From positions 1-5,631 of the forward strand of contig JAURBD010000101.1 in assembly GCA_030829155.1 (NCBI GenBank): DNA of 5,631 nt, written 5' to 3'. Below, one piece after another: positions 1 to 5,631 of this stretch. Numbering within the stretch: position 1 is the first letter of the stretch; each line of letters begins with the position of its first letter. Below the pieces are notes generated by a model. The model was given only the letters and a program-made list of their open reading frames with translations, was not told the DNA's origin and ran no database searches. The DNA is from Flavobacteriaceae bacterium (lineage in GTDB: Bacteria; Bacteroidota; Bacteroidia; Flavobacteriales; Flavobacteriaceae). The translations under genes and the position numbers were made by a program.

Positions 1-12
1 CTGATCGCTCAT
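1..12 (-). CDS. Start of a truncated minus-strand gene (possibly purF)
   Basis: An ATG on the minus strand at 12..10 opens a frame reading M-S-D-Q before the window ends. It lies 23 bases downstream of the PfkB kinase stop codon, in the same direction, and the spacer is very AT-rich, as is normal before Bacteroidota start codons. In flavobacterial genomes that I recall, amidophosphoribosyltransferase (purF) follows this kinase gene and often begins with M-S-D. That would fit purN at the head of the operon. Four residues cannot prove identity or even that this is a gene, so purF is an inference from gene order only. Confidence 0.35.
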
Positions 13-35
13 TATTTAAAAATAATTAAAATTAT

Positions 36-947
36 CTAATACTTTGTGTATTTTTTAAATTCTTTAAGTCTATTATTAGCTGTTTCTTTATCTAAATTTT
101 CCATAACAGATGTTCCAAAACCCTCAACACAAAAGGACGCCATTACTGTCCCGTTCACAACCGCTAGTTTCATGCCCTCGAAATCTATTTTGTCAATTTG
201 TGACAAATAGCCTGCAAACCCTCCAGCGAAAGTGTCTCCAGCGCCAGTTGGATCTTTAACTTTTTCAACTGGAAATGCTGGAACTGTAAAAAATTCTCCC
301 TCTTCAAAAAGCATTGCACCATGTTCTCCTTTTTTTATTACAATTTGCTTAGGGCCAAATGATAAAATTTCTTTTGCAGCGGCAAATAGTGTGTCTTTTC
401 CCGAAAGCTGAATGGCCTCTTCGTCATTAATTATAATTATGTCAACTCTGCGAATCACTTTCATAAGCTCTTCAAGCGCATTATCCATCCAAAAATTCAT
501 GGTGTCCAATATTACGCATTTTTCGTTAACATTAACTTGGTCTAAAACTGTATTTTGAACTATTGGATGTAAGTTTCCTAAAACTACAATTTCAGCTTCT
601 TTGTTTTCGTCTGAAACAATTGGATTAAAATCAGCCAACACGTTAAGCTGAGTGCTTAAAGTATCTCTTTTGTTCCAGTCGCTATGATACTTTCCTTTCC
701 AGTAAAACGTCTTTCCTTTTGGAACAATTTCGATTGAGTCAGTGTTAATTCCTTTTGAATTTAATAACTCTAGATTTTCTTTTTCAAAATCACCTCCAAC
801 GATTGAAATTATTGAAGGCTGTGCGTCAAACAAAGAAGCGCTCAAGCCGATATATGTTCCTGCACCTCCTAAAATTTTTCCAGATGATTCTGTTGGGGTT
901 TCTATTTCGTCATAGGCAACTGTGCCAACTATAAGTGTTTTTTTCAA
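36..947 (-). CDS. PfkB-family (ribokinase-like) carbohydrate or nucleoside kinase
   Basis: This 303-residue cytoplasmic protein is a ribokinase-fold kinase that should transfer the ATP gamma-phosphate to a sugar or nucleoside hydroxyl. The N-terminal strand LIVGTVAYDEIETP (5-18) is followed by the substrate-side glycine pair ILGGAGTYIGLSAS (25-38). The C-terminal PfkB signature is DPTGAGDTFAGGF (232-244), with the GAGD anion hole at 235-238 and D238 as catalytic base. N174, D175 and E176 and the KKGEHGA segment (205-211) fit the ATP side. Length is normal for the family. The substrate cannot be read from the sequence. The start is TTG (947..945): an in-frame stop lies at 968..966, with no ATG between, and the resulting N-terminus matches the family. 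The rnhA stop TGA overlaps this start as TTGA, a 4-base overlap that suggests coupled translation. Confidence 0.9.
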   Translation of the reverse strand: MKKTLIVGTVAYDEIETPTESSGKILGGAGTYIGLSASLFDAQPSIISIVGGDFEKENLELLNSKGINTDSIEIVPKGKTFYWKGKYHSDWNKRDTLSTQLNVLADFNPIVSDENKEAEIVVLGNLHPIVQNTVLDQVNVNEKCVILDTMNFWMDNALEELMKVIRRVDIIIINDEEAIQLSGKDTLFAAAKEILSFGPKQIVIKKGEHGAMLFEEGEFFTVPAFPVEKVKDPTGAGDTFAGGFAGYLSQIDKIDFEGMKLAVVNGTVMASFCVEGFGTSVMENLDKETANNRLKEFKKYTKY

Positions 948-1429
948 AATAATGTATTTAGGTTGTTATTTTCATAACCTGTATCAGAAAAAAGGTTTTC
1001 CCTGCTAGCTGCATTGAAAGCAAGCTTATCACATCTCTCGTTTTGAGGATGATCATTGTGTCCTTTTATCCAATAAAATTTTATGCTATTTTTTTTATAC
1101 AAGCTCAAAAAATCAAGCCACAAATCTACGTTTTTTTTGTTTTTAAAATTTATTTTTTCCCATTTAAATAACCATTTTTTTTCAACGGAATCAACAACAT
1201 ATTTTGAGTCTGTATAAACAATTATTTTAAGATTTGTTTGTTTTAATTTTTTTAAAGCTTCGTTTACCGCAAGAAGCTCCATCCTGTTGTTGGTTGTAAG
1301 TTTAAATCCTTTTGAATATTCTTTAACATACCCTGATTTACAGTGCTCCATAACAATTCCATAGCCACCGGGGCCAGGGTTTCCTCTAGAAGACCCGTCA
1401 GTATATATTATTACATCGCTATCATTCAT
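944..1429 (-). CDS. rnhA: Ribonuclease HI
   Basis: This 161-residue cytoplasmic endonuclease cleaves the RNA strand of RNA-DNA hybrids, removing R-loops and primer remnants. All catalytic residues of the DEDD site are present: D11 in IYTDGSS, E51 in TTNNRMELLA, D74 in VYTDSKYVVDS and D134 in NERCDKLA. H124 in WIKGHNDHPQNE is the flexible-loop histidine that aids product release. The numbering is nearly the same as in the 155-residue E. coli enzyme. The tryptophan- and lysine-rich segment at 84-104 is the basic handle that grips the hybrid. The C-terminal 20 residues (acidic and asparagine-rich) extend a little beyond the fold. The gene starts at an ATG that overlaps the end of purN by 8 bases, and its stop overlaps the start of the PfkB kinase gene, so it is the middle gene of a tightly packed operon. 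Confidence 0.95.
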   Translation of the reverse strand: MNDSDVIIYTDGSSRGNPGPGGYGIVMEHCKSGYVKEYSKGFKLTTNNRMELLAVNEALKKLKQTNLKIIVYTDSKYVVDSVEKKWLFKWEKINFKNKKNVDLWLDFLSLYKKNSIKFYWIKGHNDHPQNERCDKLAFNAASRENLFSDTGYENNNLNTLF

Positions 1430-2000
1430 CTTTTAATAACTTTTCTATCATACGAGGGTAATGTAAATGTTCTAATTTTAGAATTTTTTTAGACAGAGTT
1501 TCTGCAGTCTCATTTTTTGACAGCTCTACTTTTTCTTGAAAAATAATAGCGCCTTTGTCATAGTCTTTATTGACATAATGGATTGTTAGGCCTGAAAAAA
1601 GTTCGCTGTTTTCAACAACGCTTCTGTGTATGTTTATACCATACATTCCTTTCCCTCCATATGAGGGTAAAAGGGCTGGGTGAATATTTATTATTCTATT
1701 TTTAAAATTACTGATTATTTCTTCGGGCATTTTTAATAGAAATCCTGCCAAAATTATTAGGCTTGGGTTTAGGTTTAAAAGAGTTTTTAAAACACCTCCG
1801 TCTTGCAGCTTGTTTTTTTCGAAAACAATTGTTTTGATTCCAATATTTTGAAATTTTTGAATAACTGGAGCGGATTTTTTGTTACAATAAAGAGCCTCTA
1901 TGTTAACGCTCTGATTCTTTTGAAAATATTCATAAATTTTAATAGCATTTGAACCAGATCCTGAAGCAAAAACTACAATATTTTTAATTGTTTTTTTCAA
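1422..2000 (-). CDS. purN: Phosphoribosylglycinamide formyltransferase (GAR transformylase)
   Basis: This 192-residue cytoplasmic enzyme transfers a formyl group from 10-formyltetrahydrofolate to GAR, the third step of de novo purine synthesis. The phosphate-binding loop is ASGSGSNA (12-19). LAGFLLKMP (84-92) forms part of the folate pocket. The catalytic asparagine and histidine are N105 and H107 in IINIHPALLPSYGGKG, and the catalytic aspartate is D148 in YVNKDYDKGAIIFQ, matching E. coli N106, H108 and D144. The short C-terminal helix (LEHLHYPRMIEKLL) is typical of the family. The start is called as TTG (2000..1998), because a TAA in the same frame sits only one codon upstream (2006..2004) and no ATG lies near the conserved N-terminus. 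It is the first gene of the minus-strand operon and faces acpP across a divergent promoter region. Confidence 0.94.
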   Translation of the reverse strand: MKKTIKNIVVFASGSGSNAIKIYEYFQKNQSVNIEALYCNKKSAPVIQKFQNIGIKTIVFEKNKLQDGGVLKTLLNLNPSLIILAGFLLKMPEEIISNFKNRIINIHPALLPSYGGKGMYGINIHRSVVENSELFSGLTIHYVNKDYDKGAIIFQEKVELSKNETAETLSKKILKLEHLHYPRMIEKLLKDE

Positions 2001-2019
2001 TATTTAAATTTTTTTTTAA

Positions 2020-2050
2020 CAAAATAAAGCTTTTCTCTCCCATAAATCAA
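2020..2050 (-). promoter_or_regulatory. Candidate Bacteroidota-type promoter for purN-rnhA-pfkB
   Basis: On the minus strand, TTG at 2050..2048 is followed after 21 bases by TATTTTG at 2026..2020. The spacing suits the Bacteroidota pattern TTG-N17 to 23-TAnnTTTG, but the -7 box is one base short of the consensus. Transcription would start near 2013 and leave a leader of about a dozen bases before the TTG start of purN. The match is imperfect and the region is AT-rich, so chance is a real alternative. Confidence 0.35.
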
Positions 2051-2112
2051 CGATTTGACTGAGTCTTTTTTTTAATTTTAATAAAAATAAGGCTATATAA
2101 TGTAAAGTTTTT

Positions 2113-2120
2113 TATTTTTG
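2113..2120 (+). promoter_or_regulatory. Candidate -7 element of the acpP-fabF promoter
   Basis: TATTTTTG is a perfect match to the Bacteroidota -7 consensus TAnnTTTG and lies 21 bases upstream of the acpP ATG. Transcription would begin around 2125-2128 and give a short leader of roughly 15 bases. No TTG is visible at the expected -33 spacing, so the upstream half is weak or absent. A TATAAT at 2096-2101 is an alternative, but it has no -35 partner at a normal distance. Confidence 0.55.
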
Positions 2121-2141
2121 TCGCAACTTTAAAAAATAATT

Positions 2142-2375
2142 ATGTCTGATATTACATCTAGAGTTAATGCAATTATTGTCGACAAATTAGGTGTTGACGA
2201 AAATGAGGTTGTGCCATCTGCAAGTTTTACTAATGACTTAGGCGCTGATTCCCTCGATACAGTTGAACTAATCATGGAGTTTGAAAGAGAATTTGATATT
2301 CAAATCCCTGATGATCAAGCTGAGAAAATTGCTACTGTTGGTCAAGCCGTTCAGTATATAGAAAGTTCAAAATAA
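2142..2375 (+). CDS. acpP: Acyl carrier protein
   Basis: This 77-residue acidic helical protein carries growing acyl chains in type II fatty-acid synthesis. The 4'-phosphopantetheine attachment site is S37 in the motif LGADSLDTVELIM (33-45). The following recognition helix (EFEREFDIQIPDD, 46-58) is the usual docking face for partner enzymes such as FabF and ACP synthase. Length and layout are those of a standalone housekeeping ACP rather than a polyketide domain. The ATG gives the expected N-terminus. It is the first gene of the plus-strand group and lies 4 bases ahead of fabF, so the two are almost certainly cotranscribed. Expression probably starts at the TAnnTTTG element just upstream. Confidence 0.97.
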   Translation: MSDITSRVNAIIVDKLGVDENEVVPSASFTNDLGADSLDTVELIMEFEREFDIQIPDDQAEKIATVGQAVQYIESSK

Positions 2376-2379
2376 TTTC

Positions 2380-3633
2380 ATGGAACTAAAGCGTGTTGTT
2401 GTTACCGGGCTAGGTGCACTGACACCCATTGGTAATACTGTTTCAGAATATTGGGATGGATTAGTTTCAGGTAAAAGTGGAGCTAAGAATATTACTTATT
2501 TTGATGCTTCAAATTTTAAAACCCAATTTGCTTGTGAGCTTAAAGGTTTTAATGCTGAAGATTTTATGGACAGAAAACTTGCCCGAAAAATGGACAGGTT
2601 TGCACAATATGCTATAGTCTCGTCTGAGGAGGCTATTGCGGATTCTCGTCTAATTGAAGACGGTGTAGACAAAGACCGTATTGGTGTTATTTGGGGGGCA
2701 GGTATTGGTGGGCTTGAAACTTTTCAAAATGAGGTTTTAGGTTTTGCTGCAGGAAACGGCACCCCCAGGTTTAACCCTTTCATGATACCTAAAATGATCC
2801 CTGATATTGCTCCTGGAATTATTTCGATAAGAAATGGGTTCCGCGGACCTAATTTCGCTACCGTTTCTGCGTGTGCTTCGTCGGCTAATGCCTTAATTGA
2901 CGGTTTAAATTATATTCGTTTAGGCCATGCAGATGTTGTTGTTTCTGGCGGGTCTGAAGCAGGGGTTTCCATTTCTGGGATTGGAGGATTCAACGCATTA
3001 CACGCTCTATCTACAAGAAATGATAGTCCTGAGACTGCATCAAGACCATTTGATAAAGAACGAGATGGTTTTGTTCTTGGAGAAGGAGGGGGTTGTTTAA
3101 TATTAGAAGAATATGAACATGCAAAAAAACGTGGTGCAAAAATTTACGCTGAACTCATTGGTGGAGGGCTTTCTGCTGATGCACACCATATGACGGCTCC
3201 ACATCCAGAGGGAATCGGAGCAATTAAAGTTATGGAGAATTGTCTAAGAGATGCCAATGTTGACCTCAAAAAAATCGATACTGTAAACATGCATGGTACT
3301 TCTACTCCTTTGGGGGATGTTGCAGAATCAAAGGCGTTATACGATGTTTTTGGCGAGCATTTATATTCAATGAACATCAACTCCACTAAATCTATGACGG
3401 GGCACTTATTGGGTGCTGCCGGTGCTGTTGAGGCAATTTCATCTATATTGTCAATCAATAATGGGGTCATTCCGCCAACAATTAATCATTCTACAAACGA
3501 CGAATCTATTGACCAAAAAATAAACTTCACCTTTAACAAGGCTCAAAACCGTGAGGTTACATATGCTATGAGCAACACGTTTGGCTTTGGCGGTCACAAC
3601 GCTTGTGTTTTGTTTAAAAAATTCGAAGAATAG
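2380..3633 (+). CDS. fabF: Beta-ketoacyl-ACP synthase II
   Basis: This 417-residue thiolase-fold condensing enzyme elongates acyl-ACP with malonyl-ACP in the cytoplasm. The N-terminal signature RVVVTGLGALTPIGN (5-19) is followed by the nucleophile C165 in TVSACASSANALI. The two active-site histidines are H305 in NMHGTSTPLGD and H342 in KSMTGHLLGAAG, with K337 nearby. The C-terminal loop NTFGFGGHNA (399-408) includes the gatekeeper region. This Cys-His-His set separates it from FabH (Cys-His-Asn) and from decarboxylating homologues that lack the cysteine. Length is normal for FabF. It follows acpP by 4 bases, the classical pairing. Only 40 bases separate its stop from the next ATG; that gap is where I would expect rnc in a flavobacterium. 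Confidence 0.97.
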   Translation: MELKRVVVTGLGALTPIGNTVSEYWDGLVSGKSGAKNITYFDASNFKTQFACELKGFNAEDFMDRKLARKMDRFAQYAIVSSEEAIADSRLIEDGVDKDRIGVIWGAGIGGLETFQNEVLGFAAGNGTPRFNPFMIPKMIPDIAPGIISIRNGFRGPNFATVSACASSANALIDGLNYIRLGHADVVVSGGSEAGVSISGIGGFNALHALSTRNDSPETASRPFDKERDGFVLGEGGGCLILEEYEHAKKRGAKIYAELIGGGLSADAHHMTAPHPEGIGAIKVMENCLRDANVDLKKIDTVNMHGTSTPLGDVAESKALYDVFGEHLYSMNINSTKSMTGHLLGAAGAVEAISSILSINNGVIPPTINHSTNDESIDQKINFTFNKAQNREVTYAMSNTFGFGGHNACVLFKKFEE

Positions 3634-3636
3634 TCT

Positions 3637-3669
3637 TTTGTTTGAGTTCATCTCTTAATTGTACCTTTG
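3637..3669 (+). promoter_or_regulatory. Candidate Bacteroidota promoter ahead of the IPExxxVDY gene
   Basis: TACCTTTG at 3662-3669 matches the -7 consensus TAnnTTTG exactly. Two TTTG boxes lie upstream at 3637-3640 and 3641-3644, giving spacers of 21 and 17 bases, both within the known range for the -33 element. This is the most complete promoter-like pattern in the window. Its -7 box ends only 4 bases before the ATG at 3674, so a transcript from it would be leaderless or begin inside the gene. Confidence 0.45.
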
Positions 3670-3673
3670 GTTT

Positions 3674-4138
3674 ATGGCTAATCATGTTTTAAAGCATACT
3701 GAACCCGAATCAAATACATATCACTATGCCATTCATTCAGGTGAAGAGTTTTATATTTTAATTCTTTTATTAAATTCCTCAACTGGTATGAAGCTTAAAA
3801 GAAACAGAGAAGACTTAACCTTTAGGTCAACTAAAGCTTCTTTCATGGCGTATAGTTATTTTGATAAAAAAAATGATTTTAGTGTCTGGGTTTATAACAA
3901 TGTTTCTAAGAGCTCTGGGTTTAAACAAAAAAATAATACGCTTTTCGAAAATGACTATGAAGACTTTTTGTTATTGCCTGAAATCGGTTCAGTAGATTAT
4001 ATTTTGAAATTTAGCGGAGATGAACCTATATTTACACTACTTTTAACCAAAATCTCTTCAATTAAAGAGATTGTCTCTATTTATGAGATCCCAATAAAAA
4101 GACTAAAATCTAAAGAGAATTTAATTTTTGAATATTAA
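3674..4138 (+). CDS. IPExxxVDY family protein, function unknown
   Basis: This 154-residue protein is recognised from the motif LPEIGSVDY, residues 101-109 from the ATG, a form of the family's IPExxxVDY with leucine for the first isoleucine. The family is known from Bacteroidota and has no assigned function. Other visible features are a hydrophobic strand FYILILLLN (26-34), a basic patch KLKRNRED (40-47) as in other members, and a second hydrophobic stretch IFTLLLTKI towards the C-terminus. There is no signal peptide or convincing membrane helix, so it is probably cytoplasmic. The ATG at 3674 is preferred over an in-frame TTG at 3659, because the N-terminus M-A-N-H-x-L resembles family members. 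Its stop and the pyk start share one base (TAATG), implying translational coupling with pyruvate kinase, although that does not reveal its role. Confidence 0.85.
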   Translation: MANHVLKHTEPESNTYHYAIHSGEEFYILILLLNSSTGMKLKRNREDLTFRSTKASFMAYSYFDKKNDFSVWVYNNVSKSSGFKQKNNTLFENDYEDFLLLPEIGSVDYILKFSGDEPIFTLLLTKISSIKEIVSIYEIPIKRLKSKENLIFEY

Positions 4139-5562
4139 TGACTTTAAACAAAACCAAAATAATCGCTACCCTCGGGCCAAGCTCAACTCATAAAACAAAG
4201 CTGAAATCATTAATGCTTGCTGGAGTAAATGTTTTTAGGATAAATTTTTCACACGCACTTCACGATGATGTAAAAAACACAATTGCTAACATTAGAGAAA
4301 TTAGCTCTGCTTTAAATATTCATGTTTCAATCCTCGGAGACTTGCAGGGCCCTAAGATAAGACTGGGTTTAATTAAGGAAAATGTTTCCGTTAAAAAAGG
4401 TGACACACTCTCAATTACAACTAATGAAATTGAATGTGGTGACAATTCGTTAGTATCAATTAACTATTCTCATTTTCCAAAAGATGTCTCAGAAGGTGAA
4501 AAAGTTTTGGTAGATGATGGGAAGTTAATTTTTAAAATCTTGAAAACAAATAGAAAAGACTTGGTTGAGGTTAAGGTTGTTCAAGGGGGGGCTTTGAAAT
4601 CAAAAAAAGGAGTTAACCTTCCTAACACTAATATTTCCCTGCCTGCTCTTACAAAAAAAGACGAAGAAGACGCGCTGTTTGCTATTGAAAATCATTTGGA
4701 TTGGATTGCTTTGTCCTTTGTTAGAACAAAAAAAGACGTCAAGCAATTGCAAAAATTAATTGAAAAGCATTCTGAACACAAAATCCCGATAATAGCTAAA
4801 ATTGAAAAGCCTGAGGCTATTGAAAACATGAACGGAATTATAAAGGTTGCGGATGGAATAATGGTTGCAAGGGGAGATTTAGGCTTGGAAATTCCAGCAG
4901 AGGAAGTTCCTCTTAAGCAAAAGCTTCTTGTTAAAAGAGCTAAACAGGCAAGAAAGCCTGTTATTATTGCTACACAAATGATGGAATCGATGATTGATAG
5001 TCTAACCCCGTCAAGGGCAGAGGTCAACGATGTTGCAAACTCTGTAATGGATGGGGCTGATGCCGTAATGCTTTCTGGGGAAACGTCAGTGGGTAAGTTT
5101 CCTGTAGAGGTTGTAAAAACCATGGGTAAAATTATTAGTGGGGTTGAAAACTCTCCTTTAATCAAAGTCCCAAATACTCTTCCAGAAATTAAATCAAAAA
5201 GAGTTATCACTAAGGCTGTTTGTTTTCATGCTTGCAATATTGCTAATGAGTTAAGCGCTTCGGCAATATGTACCTTAACCAATAGCGGATATACCGCTTG
5301 GCAAATTTCCTCTTGGAGACCTAACTCAATAATACTGGTATTTACTTCTAACAAAAGAATTTTATCACAACTCGCTCTTCTTTGGGGTGTTAAGTGTGTT
5401 TACTATGACAATTTTGTCAGCACAGATAAAACCGTTGAAGAGGTTAATCAACTTGCTCTGGATAAGGGGTTTGTGAAAAAAAACGACCTTGTTATTAACC
5501 TTGCCGCTATGCCTGTAAAAGACAGGGGGCAGGTCAATACGCTCAGAATTTCAAGATTATAG
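4138..5562 (+). CDS. pyk: Pyruvate kinase
   Basis: This 474-residue cytoplasmic enzyme converts phosphoenolpyruvate and ADP to pyruvate and ATP, the last step of glycolysis. The TIM-barrel A domain begins with TKIIATLGPSS (6-16). R34, N36, S38 and D68 form the cation and phosphate site. The B domain runs from about 72 to 165. Catalytic K221 and the metal ligand E223 lie in IAKIEKPEA, the second metal ligand D247 in MVARGDLGLE, and T279 in IATQMMESM. The segment SRAEVNDVANSVMDGADAV (292-310) is a family hallmark. The C-terminal domain (about 345-474) is complete, so the gene is intact. The residues L69, Q70, K73 and L76 are those of potassium-independent enzymes. It overlaps the preceding gene by one base, and rbfA follows after 24 bases. 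Confidence 0.98.
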   Translation: MTLNKTKIIATLGPSSTHKTKLKSLMLAGVNVFRINFSHALHDDVKNTIANIREISSALNIHVSILGDLQGPKIRLGLIKENVSVKKGDTLSITTNEIECGDNSLVSINYSHFPKDVSEGEKVLVDDGKLIFKILKTNRKDLVEVKVVQGGALKSKKGVNLPNTNISLPALTKKDEEDALFAIENHLDWIALSFVRTKKDVKQLQKLIEKHSEHKIPIIAKIEKPEAIENMNGIIKVADGIMVARGDLGLEIPAEEVPLKQKLLVKRAKQARKPVIIATQMMESMIDSLTPSRAEVNDVANSVMDGADAVMLSGETSVGKFPVEVVKTMGKIISGVENSPLIKVPNTLPEIKSKRVITKAVCFHACNIANELSASAICTLTNSGYTAWQISSWRPNSIILVFTSNKRILSQLALLWGVKCVYYDNFVSTDKTVEEVNQLALDKGFVKKNDLVINLAAMPVKDRGQVNTLRISRL

Positions 5563-5586
5563 TTAAAGTTTCTGTATTTTAGTAAT

Positions 5587-5631
5587 ATGGAGTCCACTCG
5601 TCAAAAAAAAATTGGTGTTACCCTTCAAAAA
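5587..5631 (+). CDS. rbfA: Ribosome-binding factor A, N-terminal fragment
   Basis: An ATG opens a frame that stays open for 15 codons to the window edge and reads MESTRQKKIGVTLQK. This matches the start of flavobacterial RbfA, which typically begins M-E-T/S-x-R-Q-K-K-I and continues into the helix that ends with conserved QKD. RbfA is a small KH-fold protein that binds the 30S subunit and helps mature the 5' end of 16S rRNA, notably in the cold. It lies 24 bases after pyk on the same strand, an order I recall from other Flavobacteriia. The rest of the gene is outside the window. Identification rests on 15 residues and gene order. Confidence 0.8.
   Translation, partial: MESTRQKKIGVTLQK

Noticed and set aside
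2057..2065. Short inverted repeat GACTGAGTC in the divergent region
   Set aside because: The arms are only four bases and the symmetry does not extend into the flanks, so it is too short to claim as an operator.
2096..2101. TATAAT resembling a classical -10 box upstream of acpP
   Set aside because: The only TTGACT (2055-2060) is 35 bases away, far beyond a 17-base spacer, and Bacteroidota use a different consensus. It is likely chance in AT-rich DNA.
3144..3470. Open frame of 108 codons on the minus strand inside fabF
   Set aside because: It is antisense to a fully conserved fabF, has no recognisable domain and no promoter, and its composition is that of a reverse-frame shadow.
3451..3651. 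Open frame of 66 codons on the minus strand over the fabF end and gap
   Set aside because: It overlaps the conserved fabF C-terminus, resembles no known family, and is not a remnant of rnc in sequence or strand.
3659..3673. Upstream TTG start adding five residues to the IPExxxVDY protein
   Set aside because: The added residues (M-Y-L-W-F) do not resemble family N-termini, and this stretch contains the TACCTTTG promoter-like element. The ATG at 3674 is the better start.
4692..5210. Open frame of 172 codons with hydrophobic stretches on the minus strand inside pyk
   Set aside because: It is antisense to the catalytic core of pyk. The apparent hydrophobic segments are by-products of reading that core in reverse.
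5563..5586. Possible terminator or promoter between pyk and rbfA
   Set aside because: No inverted repeat is visible, and TATTTTAG (5573-5580) matches TAnnTTTG imperfectly with no TTG at the right distance. Read-through from pyk is the simpler view.

Overview
This window looks like ordinary chromosomal housekeeping DNA from a member of the Bacteroidota, most likely a marine or host-free flavobacterium. Three things point there: the DNA is strongly AT-rich; the genes lack recognisable Shine-Dalgarno leaders, and two intergenic regions carry perfect matches to the Bacteroidota -7 promoter consensus TAnnTTTG; and the gene order is familiar from Flavobacteriia, including an IPExxxVDY-family gene, which I know only from Bacteroidota. 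The species cannot be named from this sequence.

Layout. The left part (1-2000) is a minus-strand operon read right to left: purN (GAR formyltransferase), rnhA (RNase HI), a PfkB-family sugar or nucleoside kinase, and the first four codons of a further gene cut by the window edge, possibly purF. The first three overlap by 8 and 4 bases. A 141-base divergent intergenic region (2001-2141) holds candidate promoters for both directions. The right part (2142-5631) is on the plus strand: acpP (acyl carrier protein), fabF (beta-ketoacyl-ACP synthase II), an IPExxxVDY-family protein of unknown function, pyk (pyruvate kinase) and the first 15 codons of rbfA (30S ribosome maturation factor).

How the genes fit together. 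AcpP and FabF work as a pair in type II fatty-acid elongation. PurN acts in de novo purine synthesis, which would fit a purF gene further along the same operon. Pyk makes pyruvate and ATP. RNase HI and RbfA are nucleic-acid and ribosome maintenance factors. The IPExxxVDY gene touches pyk (TAATG) and is probably translated together with it.

What stands out. I see no new system here. The best leads are small: the rnc gene (RNase III), which in my recollection lies between fabF and the IPExxxVDY gene in many flavobacteria, is absent from this 40-base gap; a strong promoter-like sequence sits directly against the start of the IPExxxVDY gene; purN and pfkB appear to start with TTG inside an identical 12-base stretch; and the pyruvate kinase carries the residue signature of potassium-independent enzymes.
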